A DNA stretch of 61,424 bases, taken from positions 1 through 61,424 of the forward strand of contig NZ_JAMYFE010000135.1 of NCBI RefSeq assembly GCF_024129865.1, read 5' to 3'. Under the pieces are notes generated by a model. The model was not told where the DNA came from, did no database searches, and was given only the letters and a program-made list of their open reading frames with translations. This document shows positions 15,610 through 24,826 of the stretch, piece after piece (within the stretch, counting starts at the first letter, position 1; every line of letters starts with the position of its first letter). The translations under genes were made by a program, and so were the position numbers. This DNA comes from Stieleria tagensis. GTDB taxonomy: Bacteria; Planctomycetota; Planctomycetia; Pirellulales; Pirellulaceae.

Positions 15610-17403
15610 ATGGTCAACCGCAATCTGATCCGCTCCCTCGAAGACGACGACATGCTCAACGATCTGGCCGTGATGGCGCCAGAGGAGGAGACGGAGGATT
15701 GGCTGCTCGATTTCCTGCAACATGCCGAGCAGCAAGACTACAGCCAAGGCCGCATCGTGGATGGCCGAATCGTCGAAATCAACGACGAATGGGCTCTGAT
15801 CGACGTCGGCTTTAAAAGCGAAGGCACGGTCAATCTGAACGAATGGGGCCCGGAAGAATCCAAGCCCAAAGTCGGCGATGTCGTCCAAGTCCTGATCGAG
15901 GAAATGGAAGACAATTATGGTGCCGCCGATGACCCCTATGGAATGATCGCGCTTAGCAAAAGCAAAGCCGAAAAGATCATCGAGTGGGAAAAGATCATCG
16001 AAACGATCGGCGAAGGCCAGGTCGTTACCGGTACCGTCATTCGCAAGATCAAAGGCGGTTTGCTGGTCGACATCGGTGTCAACGTGTTCCTGCCGGGCAG
16101 CCAAGTCGATATCCGACGCCCCGGCGATATCGGCGATTTCATCGGCCGCGTGATCCAAGCCGAAGTGCTGAAGATCGACGACACCCGCCGCAATATCGTC
16201 ATCAGCCGTCGCTCGCTGATCGAAAACCAACGCGAAGAAGACCGCGCGTACTTGATGCAGGAATTGGAAGTCGGCCAGATCCGCAAGGGGATCGTCAAAA
16301 ACATCGCCGACTTCGGTGCCTTCGTCGACCTGGGCGGTATCGACGGTTTGCTGCACATCACCGACATGGCTTGGGAGCGAATTTCGCACCCCACCGAAAT
16401 GGTTTCGATCGATCAAGAAATCGAAGTCAAAGTGCTGCACATCGACCGCGAAAAACAAAAGATCGCGCTTGGTTTGAAGCAAAAGGATCGCAACCCCTGG
16501 GAAAACATCGAAGAGAAGTACCCGGTCGATTCAAACCACGATGGCGAAGTCGTCAACGTGATGAGCTACGGTGCGTTCGTCAAACTGGAACCAGGCATCG
16601 AAGGCCTGGTGCACATCAGCGAGATGAGCTGGACCAAACGGGTCAATCACCCCAGCGAATTGGTCAACATCGGCGACAAGATCGAAGTCAAGATCTTGGG
16701 TGTCGATCCGGAAGGCCAACAACTGTCGCTGGGTATGAAACAAACCCAAAAGAACCCTTGGGACGACGTTCTGGAACGTTACCCCGAAGGCACCGACGTC
16801 ACCGGCAAGGTCCGCAACCTGACCAACTACGGTGCGTTCATCGAACTCGAAGAGGGCATCGACGGCCTGCTGCACGTCAGCGACATGTCGTGGACTCGCA
16901 AGATCGGTCACCCCAGCGAGTTGCTGGAGAAAGGTCAAGAATTGAATTGCCGCGTGCTGAGCGTCGACGAACAACGTCGCCGCATCGCATTGGGACTGAA
17001 ACAGCTCGATAACGACCCCTGGGACGGCGACATTCCAGACAAGTACCTGCCCGGCCAACTGGTCAAAGGCAACGTCACCAAGATCACCAACTTCGGTGTC
17101 TTCATCGGCCTGGAAGACGGCTTGGAAGGTTTGCTGCACATCAGCGAACTGGCCGAGCACAAAGTCGAGAACCCCGAAGAAGTGGTCAAGGTCGGCGACG
17201 AAATCGAAGTCAAAGTGCTTCGTGTCGATACCGACGAACGCAAGATCGGCCTGTCGCTCAAACGAGTCGACTGGGGCGAAGAACAAGAACGTGCCGCAGC
17301 GGAAGCCGAAGCGGCCGAAGCCGGTGGCATGCCCGCGACCGACGGCGACCTGAAGGGTGGCCTGGGCAGCGGCGAAGGCCCCTTGTTCCCGACCGGCGGC
17401 TGA
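15610..17403 (+). CDS. rpsA: 30S ribosomal protein S1
   Basis: 597 residues with six S1 (OB-fold) repeats at about residues 42-115, 135-205, 220-290, 305-375, 392-462 and 478-550. The strongest repeats read GAFVDLGGIDGLLHITDMAW, GAFVKLEPGIEGLVHISEMS and GAFIELEEGIDGLLHVSDMS, joined by KDRNPWENIEEKYP-type linkers. The tail is Ala/Glu- then Gly-rich. S1 recruits structured mRNAs to the 30S subunit. The start is the ATG at 15610; an internal Met at residue 15 is possible. It is followed by a strong terminator, so it appears monocistronic. Several long antisense frames here are shadows of its biased codon use. Confidence 0.97.
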   Translation: MVNRNLIRSLEDDDMLNDLAVMAPEEETEDWLLDFLQHAEQQDYSQGRIVDGRIVEINDEWALIDVGFKSEGTVNLNEWGPEESKPKVGDVVQVLIEEMEDNYGAADDPYGMIALSKSKAEKIIEWEKIIETIGEGQVVTGTVIRKIKGGLLVDIGVNVFLPGSQVDIRRPGDIGDFIGRVIQAEVLKIDDTRRNIVISRRSLIENQREEDRAYLMQELEVGQIRKGIVKNIADFGAFVDLGGIDGLLHITDMAWERISHPTEMVSIDQEIEVKVLHIDREKQKIALGLKQKDRNPWENIEEKYPVDSNHDGEVVNVMSYGAFVKLEPGIEGLVHISEMSWTKRVNHPSELVNIGDKIEVKILGVDPEGQQLSLGMKQTQKNPWDDVLERYPEGTDVTGKVRNLTNYGAFIELEEGIDGLLHVSDMSWTRKIGHPSELLEKGQELNCRVLSVDEQRRRIALGLKQLDNDPWDGDIPDKYLPGQLVKGNVTKITNFGVFIGLEDGLEGLLHISELAEHKVENPEEVVKVGDEIEVKVLRVDTDERKIGLSLKRVDWGEEQERAAAEAEAAEAGGMPATDGDLKGGLGSGEGPLFPTGG

Positions 17404-17431
17404 TCCCAGCCCCCAACTTGTGAATCATCTC

Positions 17432-17467
17432 AAAGCGGAGACCGCCACCAGCGGCCTCCGCTTTTTT
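17432..17467 (+). terminator. Rho-independent terminator of rpsA
   Basis: A 9-bp stem AAAGCGGAG (17432-17440) pairs with CTCCGCTTT (17456-17464), with a 15-nt loop that can itself pair partly, followed by a T-run. It begins 29 nt after the rpsA stop codon. Confidence 0.9.
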
Positions 17468-17471
17468 CATA

Positions 17472-17543
17472 GTAGGCCAGGTGCAACCTGGCGTCTCCAA
17501 CTCCCTCGATGCATCCTGCACCGCCAGGTTTCACCTGGCCTAC
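17472..17543. repeat. 72-bp palindromic element, copy 1 (GTAGGCCAGGTGCAACCTGG)
   Basis: Arms of 22 nt: 17472-17493 begins GTAGGCCAGGTGCAACC, and 17522-17543 is its reverse complement apart from one base. The core includes CTCGATGCATCC. A second copy in opposite orientation lies at 19031-19106. This copy ends 7 nt from the UbiA stop codon, so it could terminate transcription from both sides. Confidence 0.85.
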
Positions 17544-17550
17544 TGGATGG

Positions 17551-18444
17551 TCACCGCAGCATAAACAATCCGTCGCGCCACACCCAATGCATGGTCACTA
17601 ACACCAGCAGATTCCAAATCACAAAGAACGCTTTGGTGAACCAGACCGGATAGCGACGCGGACCGAACATCGCATCCACAGTGAAAAAAGCTGCACCAGC
17701 CGACATAAACCAAGCCACCAACGGAGACTGAAAATAGCTCGCCGCGAGGATCACCTCGACCAACATGATCATTACCAACAGCCATTTCGATCGCGTCACG
17801 CCCAACATCACCGCCGTCGATCGGCGCCCCGCCGCGGCATCGGCATCCAAGTCCATCAACTGACCAAACAGATGACTCTGCATCGCAAACAAGGCGCTGA
17901 ACACCATCGCCGGCAGACTCATTTGCGGCACGTCACACAACCAACTGGCCAGCACAAAAATCAATAGGTAACCGACCTGATTCAGCAGATCCAACACCGG
18001 TAGAGCTTTGAACCGCAACGTGTTGTAGCTGTAGTTGACCAGCAACACCGCCGCGAACCACAGCAACATTTTGGGCCCCGCGATCCAGACCATGGCGATC
18101 ACAAACGGGAGCTGGACCGCCGCAATCCAAGCCGGCAACCGCCTGCGAAGCGGCGCGGTCGGCCGGGCACCAAAGATCCAACTGTCTTTTCGCTCGTTGA
18201 TTTGATCGCTTGCCGCATCGCCCAGATCGTTCCAGCCGTACAGCAACAAACCTAGCGGAAAACAAACGTAAACCGCGCCCAGCCAGAATGCCGGTAACCC
18301 GAACACATCGCGAGTGGCAAACGGCAACACATAAAACCATAAATGCGTCGGCCAAAACCCCGGCCGCGCCACCTTGATGATCTCAATCGGCCTTGAAACA
18401 ACCAACTCCTTCAGTTGTATGACCGTGCCAACATCGTTCTCCAC
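17551..18444 (-). CDS. UbiA-family prenyltransferase
   Basis: 297 residues from a GTG at 18444. Eight to nine hydrophobic helices are visible. The first prenyl-diphosphate motif is NDLGDAASD (Asn72-Asp80), and the second DLDADAAAGRRST lies near 198-210. Both aspartate-rich motifs needed for Mg-diphosphate binding are intact, so it should be an active integral-membrane aromatic or lipid prenyltransferase. Helical segments such as LLWFAAVLLVNYSYNTLRFK are typical of UbiA. The acceptor (quinone, chlorophyll-like or other) cannot be assigned, and there is no operon partner. The gene is bracketed by two inverted copies of a palindromic repeat. Confidence 0.88.
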   Translation of the reverse strand: MENDVGTVIQLKELVVSRPIEIIKVARPGFWPTHLWFYVLPFATRDVFGLPAFWLGAVYVCFPLGLLLYGWNDLGDAASDQINERKDSWIFGARPTAPLRRRLPAWIAAVQLPFVIAMVWIAGPKMLLWFAAVLLVNYSYNTLRFKALPVLDLLNQVGYLLIFVLASWLCDVPQMSLPAMVFSALFAMQSHLFGQLMDLDADAAAGRRSTAVMLGVTRSKWLLVMIMLVEVILAASYFQSPLVAWFMSAGAAFFTVDAMFGPRRYPVWFTKAFFVIWNLLVLVTMHWVWRDGLFMLR

Positions 18445-18841
18445 TGACGATCGCCTTCTCTAAACGTTGAACGAGAAACAAGCCGCACGGCGAATCGCCA
18501 AAGCAAACCTCCAACCAGGTTATACCAGCACGCTAGCCCGGCGACTGACGCCGCCGGCAGTACGTGTGCCGCCCGCTGGGCTTAAGAACGCGCCACCGCA
18601 AAATGCCAAACTGCCAGCGCCCCCCCGTTCAAAACCAAATGTTGCGGGCACACTGGAAGCTTCGTCTTGATGCACTCGTCGCGGGCCGCGACGACAGATT
18701 ACGGAGTTGTTGTTGCCGGTCTGCAAGCAGCGCGGACGATTATCTGCCACCAGCGAAAGCCTTCCTGCCAGGACGACCGCACTTTCATCACCGGCATCAC
18801 GCGTGCGATTGAGTCCCCACAACTGGCAACCCGACACGTCA

Positions 18842-18893
18842 GTTTTGAAGTTGCGTTTTTACGGTAACCCGACGCGTCAGCGAGCGATTTGGC
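18842..18893. repeat. Partial copy of the GACGCGTCAGCGAGGGAT repeat
   Basis: It reads GTTTTGAAGTTGCGTTTTTA, then CGGTAACCCGACGCGTCAGC and GAGCGATTTGG, matching the left half of the element at 233-318. The right half (ATCCCTCGCTCACGC) is missing, so this is a decayed or truncated copy. Confidence 0.75.
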
Positions 18894-19030
18894 GGGTGAT
18901 CAAACAAAACTTGGGGACATCAACAGGCTCGCGAGCGGGCCGCCATCTTTGCGAAACCATCCTGAGCGACCTAGCGGCGGATCAGGACGATTTTCTCTGA
19001 CGGCGTTGTTTAGGCTGCGGTGATCATCCA

Positions 19031-19106
19031 GTAGGCCAGGTGAAACCTGGCGGAGCAGGATGCATCGAGGGGGGGACGAAGAAGCGCCAGGTTGCACCTG
19101 GCCTAC
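19031..19106. repeat. 76-bp palindromic element, copy 2, inverted relative to copy 1
   Basis: The left arm 19031-19052 (GTAGGCCAGGTGAAACC start) and right arm 19085-19106 (ends CACCTGGCCTAC) pair. Its core AGCAGGATGCATCGAGGG is the reverse complement of the core of copy 1 at 17472-17543. The element therefore exists twice in opposite orientation, as expected of a small mobile or amplified palindromic unit. Confidence 0.85.
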
Positions 19107-19253
19107 TGGGGAAATTGACAGTGATCCCTCCCGCCGACGCGGCCTTCTGCAGAGTGATGGGGAATATTGATGAGTCACCGGCATAGATTTTGCTCCAGTT
19201 TGAACCACTTCCAATACTGCGACCAGATTTCCTCCATCCCGACGGGACTTGCC

Positions 19254-20126
19254 ATGTCGACCACTCAATCCACGACGTCTTCCAATGGAGAGTTCACTTC
19301 GTGGCGGGGATTCGAGATGAGCGACCTGCCGGAAATGCCGTCTTGGATTGAACCGCTCGGCCGCGCCGGATACATCGCGAAAGGCCTGGTGTACTTCATC
19401 ATCGGTCTGCTTGCTTTCAAACTAGCGATCGGAGCCGGCGGGCAAATCTCCGGCTCGCGAGAAGCCATCGAAGAAATCGGACAACAACCCTTCGGGCGGA
19501 TTCTGTTGGGATTGTTGGCGATCGGTTTGGTGGGATACACCGCTTGGCGATGGGTCCAAGCGGTCAAAGACACCGAGGGAAACGGCGACGACGCCAAAGG
19601 AATTCTGAAACGGGTGGGATATGCGATCAGCGGGCTCGGCTATCTGGCACTCGGTTGGTTTGCCGCCTCTCAATCGCTGGGATTCGGAACCAGCGGAGGA
19701 TCTTCCGGCGGCTCAACCGGCTCGCTGCTCGATTCCAGTTGGGGTCGCGTTGTCTTGGGAATCGCCGGTGCCATCACGATCGGAGTGGGTTGCTACTTCG
19801 TCTACAAGGCGTACAAGGCAAAATTTATGGGACAGTACAACCTCGCGAAAATGAGTACGACGATGCGATCGGTAGCGCTGCACGCCGGCCGCATGGGACT
19901 GAGCACTCGTGGAATTGCGTTCGCGATTATCGGTGGCTTCATCTTGATGTCGGCGGTCCGTGGCACGGCCGACGGCGAGATCGCCGGCATGAGCGATGCG
20001 TTGGCGGCGATCGCCTCGCAATCTTACGGAAAATTCTTACTCGGCACGGCAGGGTTTGGACTGATGTGTTACGCCGTTCACTCGTTCCTGTTGGGCTGGT
20101 TCCGTCACTTCAACATCAGCCGATGA
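19254..20126 (+). CDS. DUF1206 family membrane protein
   Basis: 290 residues from the ATG at 19254; upstream in-frame starts at 19167 give an unconserved tail. DUF1206 is built from three repeats of a two-helix unit, seen here as GRAGYIAKGLVYFIIGLLAF near 40, KRVGYAISGLGYLALGWFA near 120, and GRMGLSTRGIAFAIIGGFIL near 215. Each starts with the typical R-x-G-x-x-x-x-G motif. Six transmembrane helices are expected. The family has no known biochemical function. The gene is isolated, with the second palindromic repeat upstream. Confidence 0.9.
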   Translation: MSTTQSTTSSNGEFTSWRGFEMSDLPEMPSWIEPLGRAGYIAKGLVYFIIGLLAFKLAIGAGGQISGSREAIEEIGQQPFGRILLGLLAIGLVGYTAWRWVQAVKDTEGNGDDAKGILKRVGYAISGLGYLALGWFAASQSLGFGTSGGSSGGSTGSLLDSSWGRVVLGIAGAITIGVGCYFVYKAYKAKFMGQYNLAKMSTTMRSVALHAGRMGLSTRGIAFAIIGGFILMSAVRGTADGEIAGMSDALAAIASQSYGKFLLGTAGFGLMCYAVHSFLLGWFRHFNISR

Positions 20127-20235
20127 AGCACAGCCCGCATGGGGCTCAAAAATCGAGGCAACCGTTTCTTCCTGATCGATCGCATTAGACTATCCTGGGC
20201 AGCACACCACGCCGTTCGCCGTCCCAGGACAGATC

Positions 20236-23200
20236 ATGAGAGAACCACGCGCCAGCCTCATTCTCAGCTTGATGTGCGTGCTGGCAAGCAGCTTTGCTAC
20301 CGCTCAGGACGCCGCTGACACACGTCCCACCGTGGGACTGGCCGAGCGGCCCGACCAGACGTTCTTGCTACAAAACGCTCGCGTTGTCACTCGGCCGGGC
20401 GAAATCTTGGAATCCGCATCGGTCCTGATCCAGGCGACTTCAATCACCAAGGTCGGCGCCGATCTAGAACCACCGGTCGGGGCAAAGCTGATCGACCTAA
20501 GCGGCAAAACGATCTATGCCGGACTGATCGACGCCTTTGCTGAAATCGATGTCCCTGATCCGCCCAGTGGCGTTGCCGACCATTGGAACGGAAACGTGGT
20601 GCCGCGACGTGCAGCGGCTTCGTCGATCAAGTCGCTCGATGACCTGGCAAAGTTGCGGTCGCAAGGATTTACGATGCGCTTGCTGGCGCCCCAAGGTGCC
20701 ATCGTCAAAGGCAGCAGTTGCCTAGTGATGCTCAGCGGCAACAACAGCGTCTCGCTGGTGAAAGACAACATCGCCCAGCATCTGCAACTGACAGTGCCCC
20801 GCAGTGGACGACGTCACGACTATCCGAATTCCCCGATGGGCGCTGTCGCCCTGGTCCGGCAAACACTCGCCGACGCACTGTGGTACGAAACCGCCTGGAA
20901 AACCTATGCGGCCCGCCCAGAGATCGAGCGTCCGATTCGCAACGACGACCTGGCACGCTTGGCAACCGATCTGACAACGGGGCGGTTCGTGATCGACGCA
21001 CCCAACGAACGAATGGCAGTGCGAGCCGAGTCGGTCGCGCGTGAATTCTCACTGGACTTCGCGATCCGAGGGTCTGGTCGTGAATACCGAGACCTAACAG
21101 CGATCGCCAACACCGGTCGCATGCTGTTGATTCCCGTCGATTTTCCGTCGGCTCCCGCGGTAGCCTCGGAAGCCGCCGCGGCCGACGTTCCACTGCGAGA
21201 CCTGATGCACTGGCATTTTGCACCAGAGAACCCAGCCCGCCTGGAATCGGCCGGCGCACGATTCTGCATCACAGCGGACGGATTGGATGATCCGACACAA
21301 TTCCTGAAACAGATGCGAAAGGCGGTCTCACGCGGCCTGTCCGAGGACGCTGCGCTGGCCGCGGTGACGACCACGCCGGCCGATTGGCTGGGCGTGGAAG
21401 ATGTGGCCGGTCGTGTTCGCCCCGGGGCACTGGCAAATTTGGTCATCACCGATGGACCTCTGTTTGACGAAAAAACCAAAGTCTTAGAAACCTGGGTCGC
21501 CGGGAAACGATTCGAAATCGAGCCGCCTACCAGCTCGCAAACCGAATCTTTGGCTGGAAACTGGCAGACCGAAATCTCAACCGACCAGGGCCTGATTCCG
21601 CTGCATCTGGCCTTGAGCGTTAAGAAATCCAAGTGGACCGGCAAGCTTTCATCGGCGCCCAAAGACGCGCAAGACAACTCCGAACAACCATCCGATGAGG
21701 ACTCCTCGAAACAGCAACCCAAAACCACACCGCTCAAGGATCTTGCCAGAGCGTCTGACCGCTTAACCGCCTGGACCGATCTAAGCACCCTGGACGAGCG
21801 TCTGCCGACTGGGGCCTCGCGAATCACGATGATCACGTTGGCCACCGCCGCCGACAGTTCGCCGACCATCTTCTCCACACTGACCAAGGCGGATGGTTCG
21901 ACGATCCAGTTGCAGTGGCAACGCAGCAAAGAAGATCCAGTGGAACCCGATGCAGCGGTAGACGCTGACACACAGGAAACAACCAAGGCTGACACGCAGG
22001 CCGATTCAACGCAAAGCGGTCCGGCGGAAATTCAAATCAACTCTCCACTCGGCGGGTTCGGAACGGTCCAGCCCGTCACAGCACCACCCGCGGTCCTGTT
22101 CCGCGGCGCAACCGTTTGGACCTGTGGTCCGTCCGGCGTCATCAAGGACACCGACATCTTGGTCGTCGACGGAAAAATCAAATCGGTGCAAGCGGCGATC
22201 GACGCTCCAGCCAACTGCACCATCGTTGACGCCTCCGGCAAACACATCAGCCCTGGATTGATTGATTGCCATTCCCACATGGCGACTGATGGCGGCGTGA
22301 ACGAATCCGGACAGGCGGTCACCGCCGAAGTGCGAATCGGTGACTTCATCGACCCCAGTGACATCAACATCTATCGCCAGCTCGCCGGTGGCCTGACCTG
22401 TGCCAACATCTTGCATGGATCGGCAAACCCGATCGGTGGCCAAAACCAAGTGATCAAGCTGCGGTGGGGTGACGCAATGGATGCGATGAAGTTGGATGCC
22501 GCACCCTCAGGCATCAAGTTTGCGCTCGGCGAAAACGTCAAGCGCAGCAACCACCGGACTCGATCCGATCGCTATCCGTCCAGCCGAATGGGTGTACAGG
22601 AATTGTTTCGCGATCGCTTCTTGGCCGCACAGGCCTATCACCAGCAACGGTCGCGTTGGTTGTCCGGTCAGCGCCGTGGACTGCCGCCTCGCCGCGATTT
22701 AGAACTCGAAGCGATCGCAGAGATCTTGAACGGCCAGCGCTGGATTCATTGTCACAGCTACCGCCAAGACGAAATTGTTGCATTGCTTGATGTGCTGGAC
22801 GAATTTGAGATCACCATCGGAACATTACAGCACATTCTAGAAGGCTACAAAGTGGCCGATCGAATGCTGGCTCACGGAGCCATGGCGTCCTCGTTCTCGG
22901 ATTGGTGGGCTTACAAGTTTGAGGTCTATGATGCGATCCCGCACAACGGCGCGATCATGCATGATGTCGGCATTGTGGTGTCATTCAATAGTGACGACGC
23001 CGAACTGGCCAGACACCTGAACACCGAAGCCGCCAAGGCGACGAAGTACGGTGGAGTCGCCGCCGAAGAAGCGTTGAAGTTTGTGACCTTGAACCCGGCC
23101 AAACAATTGCGGATCGATGATCGCGTCGGTTCGATCGAGCCTGGAAAGGATGCGGACCTGGTGTTGTGGAACGGGCCGCCACTGTCAACCCTGTCGCGTT

Positions 23201-23475
23201 GCCAGCAGACCTGGGTCGATGGACGACTGTTGTTTTCGATCGAACGTGACCAGGAACTGCGTGAACGCGACCAGCGTTGGCGAGCGATCCTGGTGCAAAA
23301 AATCCTGGATGACCCAGCGGCCAAAGACGGCAGACAGAATGACGATAGCAATGCCGAAGAAGACCGTTGGCTGCGGTACGACGAATTTTGTCATCAGCAC
23401 GAACATAGCGATGATGAACACGGCGATGAACATGCAGCGGAACACCAGCACGAGCACGCGGAGAACAACCGATGA
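20236..23475 (+). CDS. Secreted double-domain amidohydrolase, C-terminal half carrying the metal site
   Basis: 1079 residues with a signal peptide (LILSLMCVLASSFATAQD). Two amidohydrolase modules are fused. The first (about 40-430) starts FLLQNARVVTRPGEILESA, but at the place of the metal-binding HxH it has AGLIDAFAEID. A beta-rich linker follows (about 440-600). The second module begins VLFRGATVWTCGPSGVIKD near 618 and has intact ISPGLIDCHSHMA with His679 and His681. Later ligands are likely in WIHCHSYRQDE and VVSFNSDDAEL, and it closes with GSIEPGKDADLVLWNG. The last 35 residues are His/Glu/Asp-rich, a possible metal-loading tail. It overlaps the next amidohydrolase by 4 nt. Imidazolonepropionase- or prolidase-like activity is possible; the substrate is unknown. 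Confidence 0.88.
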   Translation: MREPRASLILSLMCVLASSFATAQDAADTRPTVGLAERPDQTFLLQNARVVTRPGEILESASVLIQATSITKVGADLEPPVGAKLIDLSGKTIYAGLIDAFAEIDVPDPPSGVADHWNGNVVPRRAAASSIKSLDDLAKLRSQGFTMRLLAPQGAIVKGSSCLVMLSGNNSVSLVKDNIAQHLQLTVPRSGRRHDYPNSPMGAVALVRQTLADALWYETAWKTYAARPEIERPIRNDDLARLATDLTTGRFVIDAPNERMAVRAESVAREFSLDFAIRGSGREYRDLTAIANTGRMLLIPVDFPSAPAVASEAAAADVPLRDLMHWHFAPENPARLESAGARFCITADGLDDPTQFLKQMRKAVSRGLSEDAALAAVTTTPADWLGVEDVAGRVRPGALANLVITDGPLFDEKTKVLETWVAGKRFEIEPPTSSQTESLAGNWQTEISTDQGLIPLHLALSVKKSKWTGKLSSAPKDAQDNSEQPSDEDSSKQQPKTTPLKDLARASDRLTAWTDLSTLDERLPTGASRITMITLATAADSSPTIFSTLTKADGSTIQLQWQRSKEDPVEPDAAVDADTQETTKADTQADSTQSGPAEIQINSPLGGFGTVQPVTAPPAVLFRGATVWTCGPSGVIKDTDILVVDGKIKSVQAAIDAPANCTIVDASGKHISPGLIDCHSHMATDGGVNESGQAVTAEVRIGDFIDPSDINIYRQLAGGLTCANILHGSANPIGGQNQVIKLRWGDAMDAMKLDAAPSGIKFALGENVKRSNHRTRSDRYPSSRMGVQELFRDRFLAAQAYHQQRSRWLSGQRRGLPPRRDLELEAIAEILNGQRWIHCHSYRQDEIVALLDVLDEFEITIGTLQHILEGYKVADRMLAHGAMASSFSDWWAYKFEVYDAIPHNGAIMHDVGIVVSFNSDDAELARHLNTEAAKATKYGGVAAEEALKFVTLNPAKQLRIDDRVGSIEPGKDADLVLWNGPPLSTLSRCQQTWVDGRLLFSIERDQELRERDQRWRAILVQKILDDPAAKDGRQNDDSNAEEDRWLRYDEFCHQHEHSDDEHGDEHAAEHQHEHAENNR

Positions 23476-24812
23476 GTCCTGCAAACATTTGGCGACAATG
23501 TGGCCTTGCAGTCGCGATCTGTCTGTCGGGATCGACCAACGCGCCGGCCCATGACCAGATCCCCGGGGCCCCGCAAACGCGACCCATCGCCATCGTCGGC
23601 GGCACCATCCACCGGGTTGATGCAGCGCCCATCAATCAGGGTGCTGTGTTGTTCACTGACGGTGTCATCCAAGCCTGTGGTAAGAACCTGACCTTGCCGG
23701 AAAACTGTGTCACCATCGACGCGACCGGCAAACACGTCTACCCGGGACTAATCGAATCGATCTCCAGTATCGGACTGGTCGAGGTCAACAGTGTTCGCGG
23801 CTCGGTGGATACCCATGAGATCGGTGATGAAAATGGAAACCTGCAGCCCTGGGTCGCGGTGAACCCGGACAGTGAACTGATCCCCGTTGCCCGCGCCGGC
23901 GGTGTCTTGCTGGCTGCGATTGCGCCCGATGGCGGCAAGATTCGTGGACAGACCTCCGTCATCCAACTGGATGGCTGGACGGCAGATGACATGTTGCTCA
24001 CCGGCACTGCTGGAATCATGGTTTCCTGGCGATCATACGATTCCCGTGAGGGCGACGACCAGAAACGTGCCACCGAGCGAGATCGAAAACTGAGCGAATT
24101 GGCCGACCGCCTGGACCAAGCCAAACGCTACGCTGCCACGCGCACCTCCACCTCTGCCGACGATCAGACCGACTTGCGACTCGCCGCCTTGGTACCCGTC
24201 GTAGCGGGGCAGATGCCGCTGATCGTGCAAGCCGATCGACGACGTGAAATCGAATCCGCGGTCGCCTTCGCCGCCTCCCGCGGAATCCGCATCGTTATTT
24301 ACGGAGGCTACGACGCGCCGCAGTGCGCCGAGATGCTAAAAAAATACGACGTCCCGGTGATCGTTCATTCCACCTACCGACTGCCACTGCGCCGCGACGA
24401 TCCCTACGACCATCCCTACACTTTGCCGGCTCGGTTACACGCCGCCGGCATTGCGTTCGCAATCGGCGGTCCCGGATCGGGGTCTCCCGCCGGCCCTTCC
24501 CAAGCAAGAAATCTGCCGTACCACGCCGCTGTCGCGGCCGCCCATGGATTGTCACGCGAACAAGCCATCCGATCCATCACGCTTTCGCCCGCCGAGATCC
24601 TGGGCGTCGATGACCGCGTCGGCTCGATCACCGTTGGCAAAGACGCCACGTTGATCGTCGTCGATGGAGATGTCCTGCTAACGGAATCCAACGTGACAGC
24701 CGCGTACATTGGCGGCCGTGAAGTGGATTTGGGAAATCGTCACCAAACGCTCGCTGAGAAATACAAGTTGAAGTACAAACGACAACAGCAGGCTGGCAAG
24801 ACAAACCCATAA
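23472..24812 (+). CDS. Secreted amidohydrolase-like protein lacking the HxH metal motif
   Basis: 446 residues with an N-terminal signal segment (LAVAICLSGSTNAPAHD). The amidohydrolase composite beta-domain is clear: IAIVGGTIHRVDAAPINQGA, then VTIDATGKHVYPGLIE at the N-terminal side and LGVDDRVGSITVGKDATLIVVDGD at the C-terminal side. However, the motif PGLIDxHxH is replaced by PGLIESISSIG. It therefore resembles the N-terminal module of the upstream protein and is probably non-catalytic or structural. The ATG overlaps the upstream stop (ATGA), arguing for coupled translation and a complex of the two. Confidence 0.87.
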   Translation: MSPANIWRQCGLAVAICLSGSTNAPAHDQIPGAPQTRPIAIVGGTIHRVDAAPINQGAVLFTDGVIQACGKNLTLPENCVTIDATGKHVYPGLIESISSIGLVEVNSVRGSVDTHEIGDENGNLQPWVAVNPDSELIPVARAGGVLLAAIAPDGGKIRGQTSVIQLDGWTADDMLLTGTAGIMVSWRSYDSREGDDQKRATERDRKLSELADRLDQAKRYAATRTSTSADDQTDLRLAALVPVVAGQMPLIVQADRRREIESAVAFAASRGIRIVIYGGYDAPQCAEMLKKYDVPVIVHSTYRLPLRRDDPYDHPYTLPARLHAAGIAFAIGGPGSGSPAGPSQARNLPYHAAVAAAHGLSREQAIRSITLSPAEILGVDDRVGSITVGKDATLIVVDGDVLLTESNVTAAYIGGREVDLGNRHQTLAEKYKLKYKRQQQAGKTNP

Positions 24813-24826
24813 CCTCGCTAGCCCCT

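Larger units (their letters stand above)
18445..19253. other. Long non-coding spacer with two repeat types
   Basis: About 810 nt without a supportable gene. Short frames at 18467-18670 (+) and 18520-18837 (-) are low-complexity, rich in Pro/Ala/Arg, and overlap each other. The spacer carries a partial copy of the GACGCGTCAGCGAG element (18842-18893) and the inverted 76-bp palindromic element at 19031-19106. The DUF1206 promoter presumably lies between 19107 and 19250. Confidence 0.6.

Noticed and set aside
15367-15659. Minus-strand small frames upstream of rpsA
   Set aside because: No motif, no ribosome site, and one overlaps rpsA; this region is better seen as the rpsA leader.
15607-17286. 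Long minus-strand frames across rpsA
   Set aside because: rpsA is unambiguous, and the repetitive S1 repeats generate repetitive antisense frames.
18467-18837. Small Pro/Ala/Arg-rich frames between UbiA and DUF1206
   Set aside because: Overlapping frames on both strands with low complexity, next to repeat remnants; no evidence for a real protein.
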